64,000 nt of DNA from CAZWKX01 sp964633975 (GTDB lineage: Bacteria; Actinomycetota; Acidimicrobiia; Spongiisociales; UBA11373): positions 1 to 64,000 of the forward strand of contig CAZWKX010000005.1 in assembly GCA_964633975.1 (NCBI GenBank). Direction: 5' to 3'. Shown here piece by piece: positions 1 through 8,790 of the stretch. Numbering within the stretch: position 1 is the stretch's first letter; each line of letters begins with the position of its first letter. The position numbers and the translations under genes are program-made. Under the pieces are notes generated by a model that did no database searches, was not told the DNA's origin, and worked only from the letters and a program-made list of their open reading frames with translations.

Positions 1-229
1 GTCCGACTGCTGCGATGTCCGTGGGAGCGACGATGCCCTCTGCCATCAGCTGGCGCATGACACCCATAGTCGCATCCCACCACAATCGAGGGTCTTGCTC
101 TGCCCACAGCGGCTGCGGTGTCTCAAAGGCGTAGTGCGATACCCGCATACTCTGGACTGCGCCAGACTCGTCGATCAACAACGCTTTGGTCGCTGTTGTG
201 CCAATGTCGAGGCCAACGACGTACCGCAT
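1..229 (-). CDS. xylB: Xylulokinase (FGGY kinase), N-terminal part, cut by window edge
   Basis: The minus strand from 229 to the window edge encodes the first 76 residues of an FGGY-family sugar kinase. The protein opens with MRYVVGLDIGTTATKALLID, the N-terminal phosphate-binding strand-loop-strand of the actin-like ATPase fold. A later PLWAEQDPRLWWDA segment is the usual FGGY Q-x-P-x-x-WW region. The gene lies downstream of xylose isomerase on the same strand, so phosphorylation of D-xylulose by ATP is the likely reaction. The specificity rests on that neighbour and not on residues visible here. The rest of the gene is outside the window. Confidence 0.85.
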   Translation of the reverse strand, partial: MRYVVGLDIGTTATKALLIDESGAVQSMRVSHYAFETPQPLWAEQDPRLWWDATMGVMRQLMAEGIVAPTDIAAVG

Positions 230-959
230 CAGGGTCCCCGCTCTAAGTCCTGCTCGACAGCCGAATCGGCATCGGGGTTCTGAGCAACTTCCCAGACTAC
301 GCGTTGTCTTGTGTTCTCTTCTCGGTCGAGCTGAGCGATCTGACCGGTGTGTTCGAGCTCGCAGAATCTCTGGTTGACGAACACCTGGCGGACGGCTCCC
401 AGCTTGGGATGCTCACGATCTTCAGCGGGGCCAACGTGCTCAATGAGCAGGCGGCTGTTTTCGAGACGACTAAGCCGCCGGAACGGCGGGGCCGGAGCCC
501 GGCTTCGGAGGAGAGCGGGTGCCGTCGTGGGTGACGACCACTGCGGTGGTGTTCCCCAACGGTCGTCGCCCACGGGGAGGATCGCGGTGCCTCTAGGCGG
601 GAGTTGTGTGATGGCCCACAGTTCCCCACGTTGCCCGTCCATTGAAGACGCTGATCCAGGACAAAGTGGTCCCCTTCCCAGGTCGGACCGCAATCCTTGA
701 CGAATCCGGCATCGTAGGTGGGATCGGAGATGGTCAGAAGATCGGTCTCGATGCTTACTTCGCACCGATGGACGGTAGGCCGCCGATTGCAGGTTTAGGC
801 TCTGGGCCTTCCGGCCAAGCCAAGGCAGGACCTCTGGGCTATCGTCGAGCTTGGGTCCAACGAGCCGGGGCCCGTACTCGGCCGCCGGGCTGATCCGATA
901 AGACCCAGGGCTCCGATGGACATTGGAGAGTCGGCTCGTCTTGAAGAGCCAGGCATTTG
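230..959. other. Gene-poor stretch between xylB and xylA
   Basis: No convincing intact gene is visible in these 730 bases. The plus-strand frame 304-534 (76 codons) has GC-rich third positions and a plausible composition around FELAESLVDEHLADGSQLGM, so it may be the remnant of a coding region, but I do not recognise it. The opposite frames are rich in Arg, Ser and Pro and look like shadows. A 13-base inverted repeat sits at 526-574. The stretch separates two genes that are usually adjacent, so an insertion that later decayed is possible. Confidence 0.4.
526..574. repeat. Inverted repeat, 13-bp arms
   Basis: CGTGGGTGACGAC (526-538) and GTCGTCGCCCACG (562-574) are reverse complements with one mismatch, separated by 23 bases. 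It lies inside the gene-poor stretch. It could be a terminator-like hairpin or the end of a decayed element. No T-tract follows. Confidence 0.5.
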
Positions 960-2303
960 TCACGTCCCCTGTGTCCCCCGAGACCAAATGACCTTGTTCA
1001 CACGGTTCTCCAGGAGCTCCTGCCGACCCGACACGGGGTCAGCGGCGACCTCACCTGAAATAACGCGGGCCTCGAGCGAGTCCAGAGTCTCGGAGCCGTC
1101 GAGGATCCCCGTACCAAGGTCTCCGGACCAGTCCGCATAGCGTGTGGCGAGAGGTTCCGAGAGCGTCTTCTGCTCGATCAAGTCGGCTGCGACAAGCAGT
1201 GCCTTCGCCAGAGTATCGATAGCCCCGATGTGCCCGTGGAATAGATCGGTCCGGTCTATCGACTGACGTCGCAGCTTGGTATCGAAGTTGAGCCCACCGG
1301 TGGTGAAGCCGCCATCCCTGAGGATTTCGTAGAAGACAAGGCACATCTCATCAACTGAGTTCGGAAACTGGTCGGTATCCCATCCGTTCTGGTAGTCGCC
1401 TCGGTTTGCGTCTAGCGAGCCGAAAATGCCGTTGGCAACCGCATAAGCGACCTCATGGTGGAAGCTGTGCCCCGCCAGTGTGGCGTGGTTTCCCTCGATA
1501 TTGAGCCGGTATTCGTCGGCGAGGTCGAAGCGCTCGAGAAGGCAATGGGTCGACTGGCTGTCGTAGTCGTATTGGTGCTTGGTGGGTTCGGCGGGCTTGG
1601 GTTCGATGAGCAGGGTGCCTTCGAATCCGATCTTTCGCTTGTGTTCGGCAACCATGGTAAGAAACCGGGCGTACTGCTCCTGCTCACGCCTGAGATCTGT
1701 GTTGAGGAGGGTGTCATATCCTTCGCGGCCTCCCCAGAGCGTGTAGTTGGCTCCGCCCAGCAGATGAGTTACTTCAAGGGCGTGTTTGGTCTGGGCGGCG
1801 GCGTAAGCGAAGACCTCGGGGTCCGGATTCGTCGCGGCCCCGGCCGCATAACGGGGGTGTCTGAACAAGTCGGAGGTGCCCCAGAGGAGACGGATGCCGG
1901 TCTCCGACATCTTCTCTTGGACATACGCGGTCATCTCATCGAGATTGCGTACCGACTCGGCAAATGTATCACCGAGTGGCGCGATATCCAGGTCGTGAAA
2001 GGAGAAGAAGGGCACGCCAAGCTTGCTCATGAACTCGAAGGCCACGTCCATCTTCTGACGAGCCGCCGCCATCGGGTCTCCGGCTGCCAGCCAAGGGCGA
2101 TCGAAGGTGCCCGCACCGAATACGTCACTGCCAGGCCAGTTGAACGAGTGCCAATAACAGACTGCCATCCGCATCTGGTCTTCCATCCGCTTTCCCAAGA
2201 CCATGCGATCCCGGTCGTATACCTTGAACGCCAGGTCGTTGTCCGAGTCGGGACCCTCGAACGCGATCGGATCGGTCACATCGATGAAGAACTCAGACAC
2301 CAT
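960..2303 (-). CDS. xylA: Xylose isomerase (group II type)
   Basis: Converts D-xylose to D-xylulose in the cytoplasm, the first step of the isomerase pathway. The 447-residue product contains YWHSFNWPGSDVFGAGTFDRPW-type sequence near residues 50-70, the FHDLDIAPLG active-site His/Asp stretch and the LLIEPKPAEPTKHQYDYD metal-ligand region, all typical of group II enzymes (about 440 aa). The frame is open further upstream, but I chose the ATG at 2303 because homology starts there and AAGGGAGAG lies just before it. The downstream xylB start is about 730 bp away. Confidence 0.93.
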   Translation of the reverse strand: MVSEFFIDVTDPIAFEGPDSDNDLAFKVYDRDRMVLGKRMEDQMRMAVCYWHSFNWPGSDVFGAGTFDRPWLAAGDPMAAARQKMDVAFEFMSKLGVPFFSFHDLDIAPLGDTFAESVRNLDEMTAYVQEKMSETGIRLLWGTSDLFRHPRYAAGAATNPDPEVFAYAAAQTKHALEVTHLLGGANYTLWGGREGYDTLLNTDLRREQEQYARFLTMVAEHKRKIGFEGTLLIEPKPAEPTKHQYDYDSQSTHCLLERFDLADEYRLNIEGNHATLAGHSFHHEVAYAVANGIFGSLDANRGDYQNGWDTDQFPNSVDEMCLVFYEILRDGGFTTGGLNFDTKLRRQSIDRTDLFHGHIGAIDTLAKALLVAADLIEQKTLSEPLATRYADWSGDLGTGILDGSETLDSLEARVISGEVAADPVSGRQELLENRVNKVIWSRGTQGT

Positions 2304-2339
2304 TCTCTCCCTTGGCGCGGACAGGCCTCCAGACCACAT

Positions 2340-2359
2340 ATTATGGACTAGCAGCTGCT
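2340..2359 (-). promoter_or_regulatory. Candidate xylA promoter and operator
   Basis: On the minus strand CATAAT (2345-2340) is a -10-like hexamer about 37 bases before the xylA start. Immediately upstream is the perfect 10-bp palindrome AGCAGCTGCT (2350-2359), placed where an operator could block RNA polymerase. No good -35 is visible. Nearby GCTCC-GCAT-GGAGC is a further small inverted repeat. Confidence 0.35.
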
Positions 2360-2561
2360 GCGCCGTAGTCGATCGATGATACGCACCTGCTTCGCGGAGT
2401 CTACTTGACCGCTCCATGCGGAGCAAAGACTGCTGCAAAGAGGCTTCATCACACAAACCTGGCAGCAGCATCGTACGAGAGAGCCGTAGGCAGCTAACGA
2501 CTGCTCGACAGAAGCAAGGGTTGTCGCCTCCCACCGGTGAGCGCCTCGCCAAGATCGCGTC

Positions 2562-3155
2562 TTGACTTGTGGAGACGCCGTGCACCTGAAGACCGGCTTC
2601 CCCTGGCGGGGTGCCGATCGTCCGCACCCCGGGGTATCAACCCCGGAAGCATGGTGGAATCAGGTTGGCGGTCTGCTGGAGAATGCAGTCAAGGGCATCG
2701 GAGTGGATCCGGATATCGCCGCCGAACTTGTGCCTGAGGTGCAGGCTGTCTTCATAGATCCGCAGAACTGGCTGCTCTTCGAGGACATGCTGCCCGTCCT
2801 GAGGCAGCTTTCCGACATGGGGTGGACCGACACCGTGCTCGCGAATCACGCCCCTGGACTTCCGGAGCTTGTGGATGCGCTGGAGATCGCGGAGTCCATC
2901 GACTTGACAATCACCAGTGCCAGCATCCGGTATGAGAAGCCGCATCCCGGAGGCTTCGAAGCCCCTCTCGAAGCAGCCGACGATCCCATGGAGTGGTGGT
3001 CGATCGGAAACAGCCTGGCCGCCGATGTACTGGGCGCCGAGCAGGCTGGCATTCCGGCAATCCTGGTGCGCCGACCAGGAGATTCCGACCGTGTCGCAGA
3101 GACACTGGACGGTGTATTGAAATGGATTCGACCCCCGGGGGCCGCGGCCAGCTGA
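2562..3155 (+). pseudogene. HAD-superfamily hydrolase missing its N-terminal catalytic motif
   Basis: The frame encodes cap and C-terminal HAD sequence: DPQNWLLFEDMLPVLRQL, then TVLANHAPGLPEL (motif II region), KPHPGGFEAPLEA (motif III Lys) and WWSIGNSLAADVLGAEQAGI (motif IV-like). The essential N-terminal DxDxT nucleophile motif is absent. A TGA lies in frame at 2538-2540 and nothing upstream encodes the missing 30-40 residues. The only start is TTG at 2562, without a clear ribosome site. I read it as a 5'-truncated pseudogene. A function that does not need the nucleophile is possible but less likely. Confidence 0.7.
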
Positions 3156-3255
3156 TCGTTCTGGATCGCCAGGCTCGACTGTCGCGAACTCAGGTATTGT
3201 ACGATGCAGTGACGGAAGGGCGCAGCTGTATGCGACAGCCGGTGTAGCCGGTAGG

Positions 3256-3753
3256 GTGATGCGTATCACAGGCAGGGACATGCGGCCGAGCTGGGACGAA
3301 TACTTCCTCGCGCTGGTGGACCAAGTCGCGGCGCGCGCCACCTGCGACCGGGGCAAAAGCGGCTGCGTAGTTGTACGCGACAAGCGGATCGTCTGCACCG
3401 GGTACGTCGGCTCGCCTTCCACCATGCCCCATTGCGACGACGCCGGCCACGATCTACGTCGGATGCTCGATGAGGATGGCGTCATCCGTCAGCACTGCGT
3501 TCGTACGGTGCATGCCGAGCAGAATGCCATCTGCCAAGCGGCCCGCTACGGGCTGCCCATCGAGGGCACAACGCTGTATTGCTCGATGGAGCCGTGCCGG
3601 ATCTGTGCCATGCTCATTGCCAGTGTCGGCATAGTCCGTGTTGTCTCCAGGCGGCGTTATCACGCCGGAGCGGACACACGTCACATCCTGTCGCAAGCGG
3701 GTGTGAAGCTCGATGTGGCGGAGGATGCTGTTGAGAACTACGACGCGCAGTAA
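3256..3753 (+). CDS. dCMP deaminase (zinc-dependent deoxycytidylate deaminase)
   Basis: Deaminates dCMP to dUMP, feeding thymidylate synthesis. The 165-residue protein has the cytidine/deoxycytidylate deaminase fold: CVVVRDKRIVCTGYVGSP, then the catalytic HAEQNAI (zinc His and general-base Glu) and SMEPCRICAMLI (two zinc Cys). Length fits the family. GTG 3256, ATG 3259 and ATG 3280 are all possible starts. The last gives the conventional N-terminus MRPSWDEYF and follows GGCAGGG. A TACGAT hexamer at 3200-3205 could be its -10. Confidence 0.9.
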   Translation: MMRITGRDMRPSWDEYFLALVDQVAARATCDRGKSGCVVVRDKRIVCTGYVGSPSTMPHCDDAGHDLRRMLDEDGVIRQHCVRTVHAEQNAICQAARYGLPIEGTTLYCSMEPCRICAMLIASVGIVRVVSRRRYHAGADTRHILSQAGVKLDVAEDAVENYDAQ

Positions 3754-3813
3754 CAGGCGACCCGACCCGGGGGCGGCCAAAGCGAGCTATCGAGTGTGGT
3801 CCAACACGACGGT

Positions 3814-3819
3814 TAGGCT
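3814..3819 (+). promoter_or_regulatory. -10 hexamer of sugar-binding lipoprotein gene
   Basis: TAGGCT followed by 6 bases (TGCCAG) and ATG 3826. This matches the TAnnnT-N6-8-start arrangement seen before a dozen other genes here and suggests a leaderless transcript starting at or near 3826. Confidence 0.5.
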
Positions 3820-3825
3820 TGCCAG

Positions 3826-5391
3826 ATGCCCTCGCAATCTCGGCTGTGCAAACGCGCCGCGTACTCCAGATCCGCCAGGCTGCTGAGGCCGCACCCCATG
3901 CGAAGGAGACGACCAGCAATCGCCGGAGGTTGGAGGCGCCTCGCCGTGCCGATGGCCCTGCTGGTCATAGCGACGCTTGTCGGTGCCTGCACCGACGAGG
4001 ATCCGACCACCACGACTGAGGTTGCAGAGCAGAAGACGACCACTACCACCACCGAGGCGCCTGCGCCGGAGACGACCGCGACGCTTGGGCAGTATGCAGG
4101 TCCCACAGTCGACATCAGGTGGTTCATCGGCTTGGGCGCGGGCGGCGAGCCCGAACAGCTGTATGTACATGAAAATGTCGTGGCGCAGTTCAACGAAACG
4201 CATCCGAACATCAACCTCGTTCTCGAGGTGGTCGACACACCTGATGCGTATCAGGTCCTGGCGGCACAGATCTCGGCCGGCAATGCTCCCGACATCGTGG
4301 GGCCGGTCAGCATCGGTGGGGCCAACACGTTCTCGGGGGAGTTCCTCGATCTCGAGCCGCTCATCGGCAGATCCGACTTCGATATGTCGCGATGGCCGCC
4401 AGCGGCAGTGGAGGCGCTCCGAGAACCGGATGGAGCACTCGTCTCGTTGCCCTTCGCCTCCTACCCGGCCATGATCTTCTACAACAAGACTCTGTTCGAT
4501 CTCGCCGGTCTCCCCTATCCTCCTGCCGCCTTCGGCGAGCCCTACGGCGCGGGAACGGAGTGGGAAGGTGACTGGACGTTCAGCAAGCTGACCGAGATCG
4601 CCACGGTACTGACCATCGATCTCCACGGCAGACGGGGCACCAGTGACGACTTCAGACGGGCGGAGACGGTCCAGTGGGGCTTTGTGTTCCAAGGCATGGA
4701 TGATCCGAGGGCGCAGGGCAGCCTCTTCGGTGCGGGCACGTTTGTGGCCGAGGATGGATCGGCGCAGGTGCCTGGCCCATGGGCCGCGGCGTGGGAGTGG
4801 TACCACAGCGCCATCTGGGATCTCGGGATCGCCCCCAGCCGGGAACAGCTCGACCTCGAGGCGCTTGCCGGTGACGCTTTTGCCTCGGGCACGGTTGCCA
4901 TGGCCGCAGCGCACTTCACGTACGCCTGCTGCATCACCAACCGCGATGGAACCGGCAAGGACTTCTGGGATCTCGCTCCGATGCCGACGTATGGGGCGAC
5001 GGCGCATGTCGCGGCCTACACCGAGACTCTGCGGATTCTCGCCTCCACCGAGCACCCGGAGGTGGCGTTCGAGGTGCTCGAGTGGCTGGTGACCGAAGGG
5101 GCCTCCGACCTGATCGCCTCCTACGGCGCGCTTCCCGCCGACGGAGTCGAGACCGACGCCGTCATTGCGGCCCTCGATGAGATCTACCCGCAGGGAGTCA
5201 ACTGGGAGGCGGCGGTGGCGAGCTTGGCCAACGTGCACTCCCCCAGCTACGAATCAGACATGCCGAACTTCGACGAGGCGCGGGCACGGCTCGCTGAGTT
5301 CGGTGCGGCGACTCTGACTGACGCCGAGCTCGACATCGATGATGCCATTGCAGCTCTCGAGGACGACCTCACAGCCATATTCGCCGAGTGA
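3826..5391 (+). CDS. ABC-transporter substrate-binding lipoprotein, sugar type (family 1)
   Basis: Extracellular solute-binding protein for an ABC importer, probably for an oligosaccharide. The N-terminal part has an Arg-rich n-region, a hydrophobic stretch and the lipobox LVGAC, followed by a Thr-rich linker (TTTTEVAEQKTTTTTTEAP). The mature domain has typical family 1 features: VVAQFNETHPNINLVLE, SAGNAPDIV and FASYPAMIFYNKTLFD. ATG 3826 has a leaderless-type -10. ATG 3898 (MRRRR) gives a more normal 31-residue signal peptide, so the true start is open. No permease or ATPase gene adjoins it, so its partners are encoded elsewhere or it is an orphan receptor. Confidence 0.88.
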   Translation: MPSQSRLCKRAAYSRSARLLRPHPMRRRRPAIAGGWRRLAVPMALLVIATLVGACTDEDPTTTTEVAEQKTTTTTTEAPAPETTATLGQYAGPTVDIRWFIGLGAGGEPEQLYVHENVVAQFNETHPNINLVLEVVDTPDAYQVLAAQISAGNAPDIVGPVSIGGANTFSGEFLDLEPLIGRSDFDMSRWPPAAVEALREPDGALVSLPFASYPAMIFYNKTLFDLAGLPYPPAAFGEPYGAGTEWEGDWTFSKLTEIATVLTIDLHGRRGTSDDFRRAETVQWGFVFQGMDDPRAQGSLFGAGTFVAEDGSAQVPGPWAAAWEWYHSAIWDLGIAPSREQLDLEALAGDAFASGTVAMAAAHFTYACCITNRDGTGKDFWDLAPMPTYGATAHVAAYTETLRILASTEHPEVAFEVLEWLVTEGASDLIASYGALPADGVETDAVIAALDEIYPQGVNWEAAVASLANVHSPSYESDMPNFDEARARLAEFGAATLTDAELDIDDAIAALEDDLTAIFAE

Positions 5392-5452
5392 TGTGCGCCT
5401 TCTCACCGGCAGCCGGGCTTACGCGGGAAGTGTCACCTGGCATCGTGACGCC

Positions 5453-5973
5453 ATGAGCGAGTCGTCTCTGACAGGAGCCGCTGGGCGCGCCGAGGTGTTG
5501 GCAGAGAGGGTCGGCCGCCGTTCCCGGTTCGCCGGCAGTTCGGCGATCCTTGGGAGCGCTGAGACCTGGGCGCTTCTGCTTCGCACCTGGGTGTTCGCTT
5601 CGTGGAAGGTGGCACTCGCCTGATCACCGCTTCTCCTGCTCCTGATGGTGCCGGGATTCATCATTCACGGATTTTCACGCCGGGTAAGTCGGCTGGTCAG
5701 CCTGCGCTAGAGGATTGAAGAGCGGGCCGGAGGCACAGTCGAGACAGCGAGTAAAGAGACCAGCGCAGCAGCCAGCGACGGCATCTGCTCGATGCTTGGC
5801 GCTCTAGCCGATCTACACCACCACGGCGACCAGGCGAGGAAGCTCATCACAGACGTGGTCGGTTCGGCACGCCTGCTCATCCCCTCTGCCTAGGGCTCGT
5901 GGCGCTGGCGCTGCCCCGGATCGTCGTCGTGGCCCTCGCCGCCGTGGTCGGCCTGGTCGAAGAGATTCTGTAG
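5453..5973 (+). pseudogene. Decayed small membrane-protein gene (two stops, one frameshift)
   Basis: From ATG 5453 one frame reads MSESSLTGAAGRAEVLAERV and continues to WKVALA, then meets TGA (5621-5623). The same frame continues as a hydrophobic segment SPLLLLLMVPGFIIHGF, meets a TAG after RLVSLR, then gives an amphipathic stretch ending VVGSARLLIP. A second hydrophobic segment, LGLVALALPRIVVVALAAVV, followed by GLVEEIL and a stop, lies in the adjacent frame from about 5890. Two membrane segments joined by a soluble loop, interrupted by two nonsense codons and one frameshift, indicate a decayed gene of about 170 codons. I do not recognise the family. Confidence 0.55.
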
Positions 5974-6012
5974 GCCGTTCGCCATGCTTGCAGATGTCCC
6001 TCGTCTGTACCT

Positions 6013-8748
6013 GTGGCCTCGGTATCCTCGGCTCCGCACGACGACCGGAGCCGCATGATCATCGACGGGTTCCACCACCAGCTCCCCGATGTCGACCCGG
6101 AAGAGACCCAGGAATGGGTCGACGCCCTCGACCAGATCATCGACGAGGGCGGGCAGGCTCGTGCCCGCTTCCTCATGGCCAAGCTCATCGAGCGCGCCCG
6201 CAGCCGCAACGTCGGCGTCGCCGCCGCGGTAAGCACACCGTACATCAACACCATCCCGCCCGAAGAGGAGGCCTGGTTCCCCGGCGACGAGTACCTCGAA
6301 AGGCGTATTCGGCGCTTTATCCGCTGGAACGCCGCAGTCATGGTGGTGAGGGCAAACAAGAAGGCCGACGCCATCGGCGGGCACCTCTCCACGTTCGCCT
6401 CATCAGCGGCGCTGTACGAGGTCGGGTTCAATCACTTCCTCCGGGGAAAGGCGGACGGCGAACCCGGCGACCACGTCTACGTTCAAGGTCACGCCGCCCC
6501 CGGCATCTACGCCCGCGCCTTCGTCGAGCATCGCATCGATGAAGCCGACCTTGACCGGTTCCGGCGTGAGATCGACGGCGGGCTCTCCTCGTACCCCCAC
6601 CCGCGTCTCATGCCGGGCTTCTGGGAATATCCCACTGTCTCGATGGGGCTGGGGCCGATCAACTCCATCTACCAGGCCCGTTTTAACAAGTATCTCCACA
6701 ACCGCCGCATCGACGACACCTCTGAGTCCCGCGTCTGGTGTTTTGCCGGAGACGGCGAGATGGACGAGCCCGAGACCCTGGGATCGATCTCCCTCGCCTC
6801 CCGCGAGAAGCTCGACAATCTGATCTGGGTGGTGAACTGCAACCTCCAGCGTCTCGACGGGCCGGTGCGGGGCAACGGCAAGATCATTCAGGAGCTCGAG
6901 GCCATGTTCCGCGGCGCCGGCTGGAACGTCATCAAGGTGATCTGGGGCTCCAACTGGGATCCGCTGCTGGCCGGTGACGTCGACGGCGTGCTCGTTAACA
7001 GGATGAACACCTGCGTCGACGGCGAGTACCAGCGCTACAAGGCCGAGGACGGCGCCTACGTACGGGAGCACTTCTTCGGGCCGGACCCCCGGCTCCGCAA
7101 GATGGTCGAGCACATGACCGACGATGAGATCTGGGCCCTGCGACGGGGCGGCCACGACTACCGCAAGCTCTACGCCGCCTACAAGTACGCCACCGAGCTT
7201 CGCGGCGCCCCAACCGTCATCCTGGCCAAGACCGTAAAAGGCTGGGCCCTGGGCCCCGACGTGGAGGGACGCAACGCCACCCACCAGATCAAGAAGCTGA
7301 CCAACGATCAGCTCCTGCTGCTGCGCGATCGGCTGGAGCTTCAGAACGAGATCCCCGATGATGCGCTCATCGAGGGCCTCGAGCCCCCGTACTACAGGCC
7401 GCCCCAGGACTCCCCCGAGTTCCAGTACCTCGCTCAGCGCCGTAAGGCTCTCAACGGCCCGCTCCCCAGCAGGGTGGTGAACGTGCGCCGGCCTCTGGGG
7501 CTACCCGACCACGAGCCCTTCGCCGAATTCGACGCCGGCTCGGGCACCACCGAAGTGTCCACGACCATGGCGTTCACTCGTTTGCTGCGGAATCTGGCCC
7601 GGGACCCCGGGTTCGGTGATCGTGTGGTGCCGATAATCCCCGACGAGGGCCGCACGTTCGGCATGGACGCCCTGTTCAAGGAGCTGGAGATCTACGCCTC
7701 GCAGGGCCAGGTCTACGAGCCGGTCGACCACCATCTGCTTCTCTCCTACAAGGAGTCGCAGGCCGGTCAGATCCTCGAAGAGGGCATCACGGAAGCCGGC
7801 GCCATGGCGTCGTGGATCGCCGCCGCCACCTGCTACGCCGCCAGAGGCGTGCCCATGGTGCCGTTCTTCGCCTTCTACTCGATGTTCGGCTTCCAACGTG
7901 TCGGCGATCTCATATGGCTCGCCGGTGACGCCAGAGCCCGCGGGTTCCTCCTGGGGGCGACGGCAGGCCGCACCACACTGCTCGGCGAAGGCCTCCAGCA
8001 CCAAGACGGCCATAGTCATGTGCTCGCTTCCACGGTGCCGGTTTGTGAGGCCTACGACCCGGCCTTCGCCTACGAGATGAGCACCATCGTCGAGCACGGG
8101 CTGCACCGCATGTACGGTCCGGAAGGCAAGGACGTCTTCTACTACCTGACCCTGTACAACGAGAACTACGCCATGCCTGCGAAGCCGAAGGGGTCCGACG
8201 ACGGGATCATCGCCGGCCTCTACAAATGGGCCGACGTCCCCACCGGCACGGCGAAGCGTGCCGCCATCCTGTTCTCCGGCAGCCTTCAAGGAGCCGCTCG
8301 ACGGGCCCAGGCCGAGCTAGCGGAGCACTACGGCATCGGAGCCGAGCTGTGGAGTGCCACCTCGTACAAACGACTGCGCGAAGAAGCACTGACCGCGGAG
8401 CGATGGAACCGGCTCCACCCCGAGGAAACGGCACGAGTCCCCTACGTCACCCGCATGCTCGGAGAGCTGCGCGGCCCGGTGGTGGCGATCACCGACTACA
8501 TGAAGATGGTGCCGGACCAAATCGCTCGCTGGGTACCGACGCGGCTCACTCCCCTGGGCACCGACGGCTACGGCCGCAGCGACACGCGCGAGGGTTTGCG
8601 CCGCTTCTTCGAGATTGACTGGGGTCACACCGTCGTGGCTGTGCTCGCGGGCCTAGCCGAGGCGGGCAGCCTGGAGCCGTCCGTGGTCACCGACGCCATC
8701 GTCCGGTACGAGATCGATCCGAACGTGGCCGATCCACGGCTCCGCTGA
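6013..8748 (+). CDS. aceE: Pyruvate dehydrogenase E1 component, homodimeric
   Basis: Thiamine-diphosphate-dependent decarboxylation of pyruvate and reductive acetylation of the E2 lipoyl domain. The 911-residue length is that of the homodimeric AceE type (about 890-930). Visible landmarks are STPYINTIPPEEE, GGHLSTFASSAALYEVGFNH, HVYVQGHAAPGIYARAF, the ThDP motif GDGEMDEPET (around residue 246) closing with NLQRLDGPVRGN, and GEGLQHQDGHS in the second half. GTG 6013 is the predicted start; ATG 6055 is an alternative. E2 and E3 genes are not adjacent. It stands alone between a pseudogene and the ligase gene. Confidence 0.95.
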   Translation: MASVSSAPHDDRSRMIIDGFHHQLPDVDPEETQEWVDALDQIIDEGGQARARFLMAKLIERARSRNVGVAAAVSTPYINTIPPEEEAWFPGDEYLERRIRRFIRWNAAVMVVRANKKADAIGGHLSTFASSAALYEVGFNHFLRGKADGEPGDHVYVQGHAAPGIYARAFVEHRIDEADLDRFRREIDGGLSSYPHPRLMPGFWEYPTVSMGLGPINSIYQARFNKYLHNRRIDDTSESRVWCFAGDGEMDEPETLGSISLASREKLDNLIWVVNCNLQRLDGPVRGNGKIIQELEAMFRGAGWNVIKVIWGSNWDPLLAGDVDGVLVNRMNTCVDGEYQRYKAEDGAYVREHFFGPDPRLRKMVEHMTDDEIWALRRGGHDYRKLYAAYKYATELRGAPTVILAKTVKGWALGPDVEGRNATHQIKKLTNDQLLLLRDRLELQNEIPDDALIEGLEPPYYRPPQDSPEFQYLAQRRKALNGPLPSRVVNVRRPLGLPDHEPFAEFDAGSGTTEVSTTMAFTRLLRNLARDPGFGDRVVPIIPDEGRTFGMDALFKELEIYASQGQVYEPVDHHLLLSYKESQAGQILEEGITEAGAMASWIAAATCYAARGVPMVPFFAFYSMFGFQRVGDLIWLAGDARARGFLLGATAGRTTLLGEGLQHQDGHSHVLASTVPVCEAYDPAFAYEMSTIVEHGLHRMYGPEGKDVFYYLTLYNENYAMPAKPKGSDDGIIAGLYKWADVPTGTAKRAAILFSGSLQGAARRAQAELAEHYGIGAELWSATSYKRLREEALTAERWNRLHPEETARVPYVTRMLGELRGPVVAITDYMKMVPDQIARWVPTRLTPLGTDGYGRSDTREGLRRFFEIDWGHTVVAVLAGLAEAGSLEPSVVTDAIVRYEIDPNVADPRLR

Positions 8749-8777
8749 TCGGTCCAGCCACGCCCGGCGCCAGCCTC

Positions 8778-8783
8778 TAGATT
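8778..8783 (+). promoter_or_regulatory. -10 hexamer of DNA ligase gene
   Basis: TAGATT, then 7 bases (CCGGGCC), then ATG 8791: the leaderless arrangement. Confidence 0.5.
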
Positions 8784-8790
8784 CCGGGCC

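Noticed and set aside
304..534. 76-codon plus-strand frame in the xyl spacer as a gene
   Set aside because: Composition is plausible but there is no ribosome site or recognisable family; kept only as a possible remnant.
2304..2627. In-frame extension of xylA to give a 555-residue protein
   Set aside because: Homology to xylose isomerase and a good ribosome site both place the start at 2303; the added sequence is Ser/Arg-rich and unlike the family.
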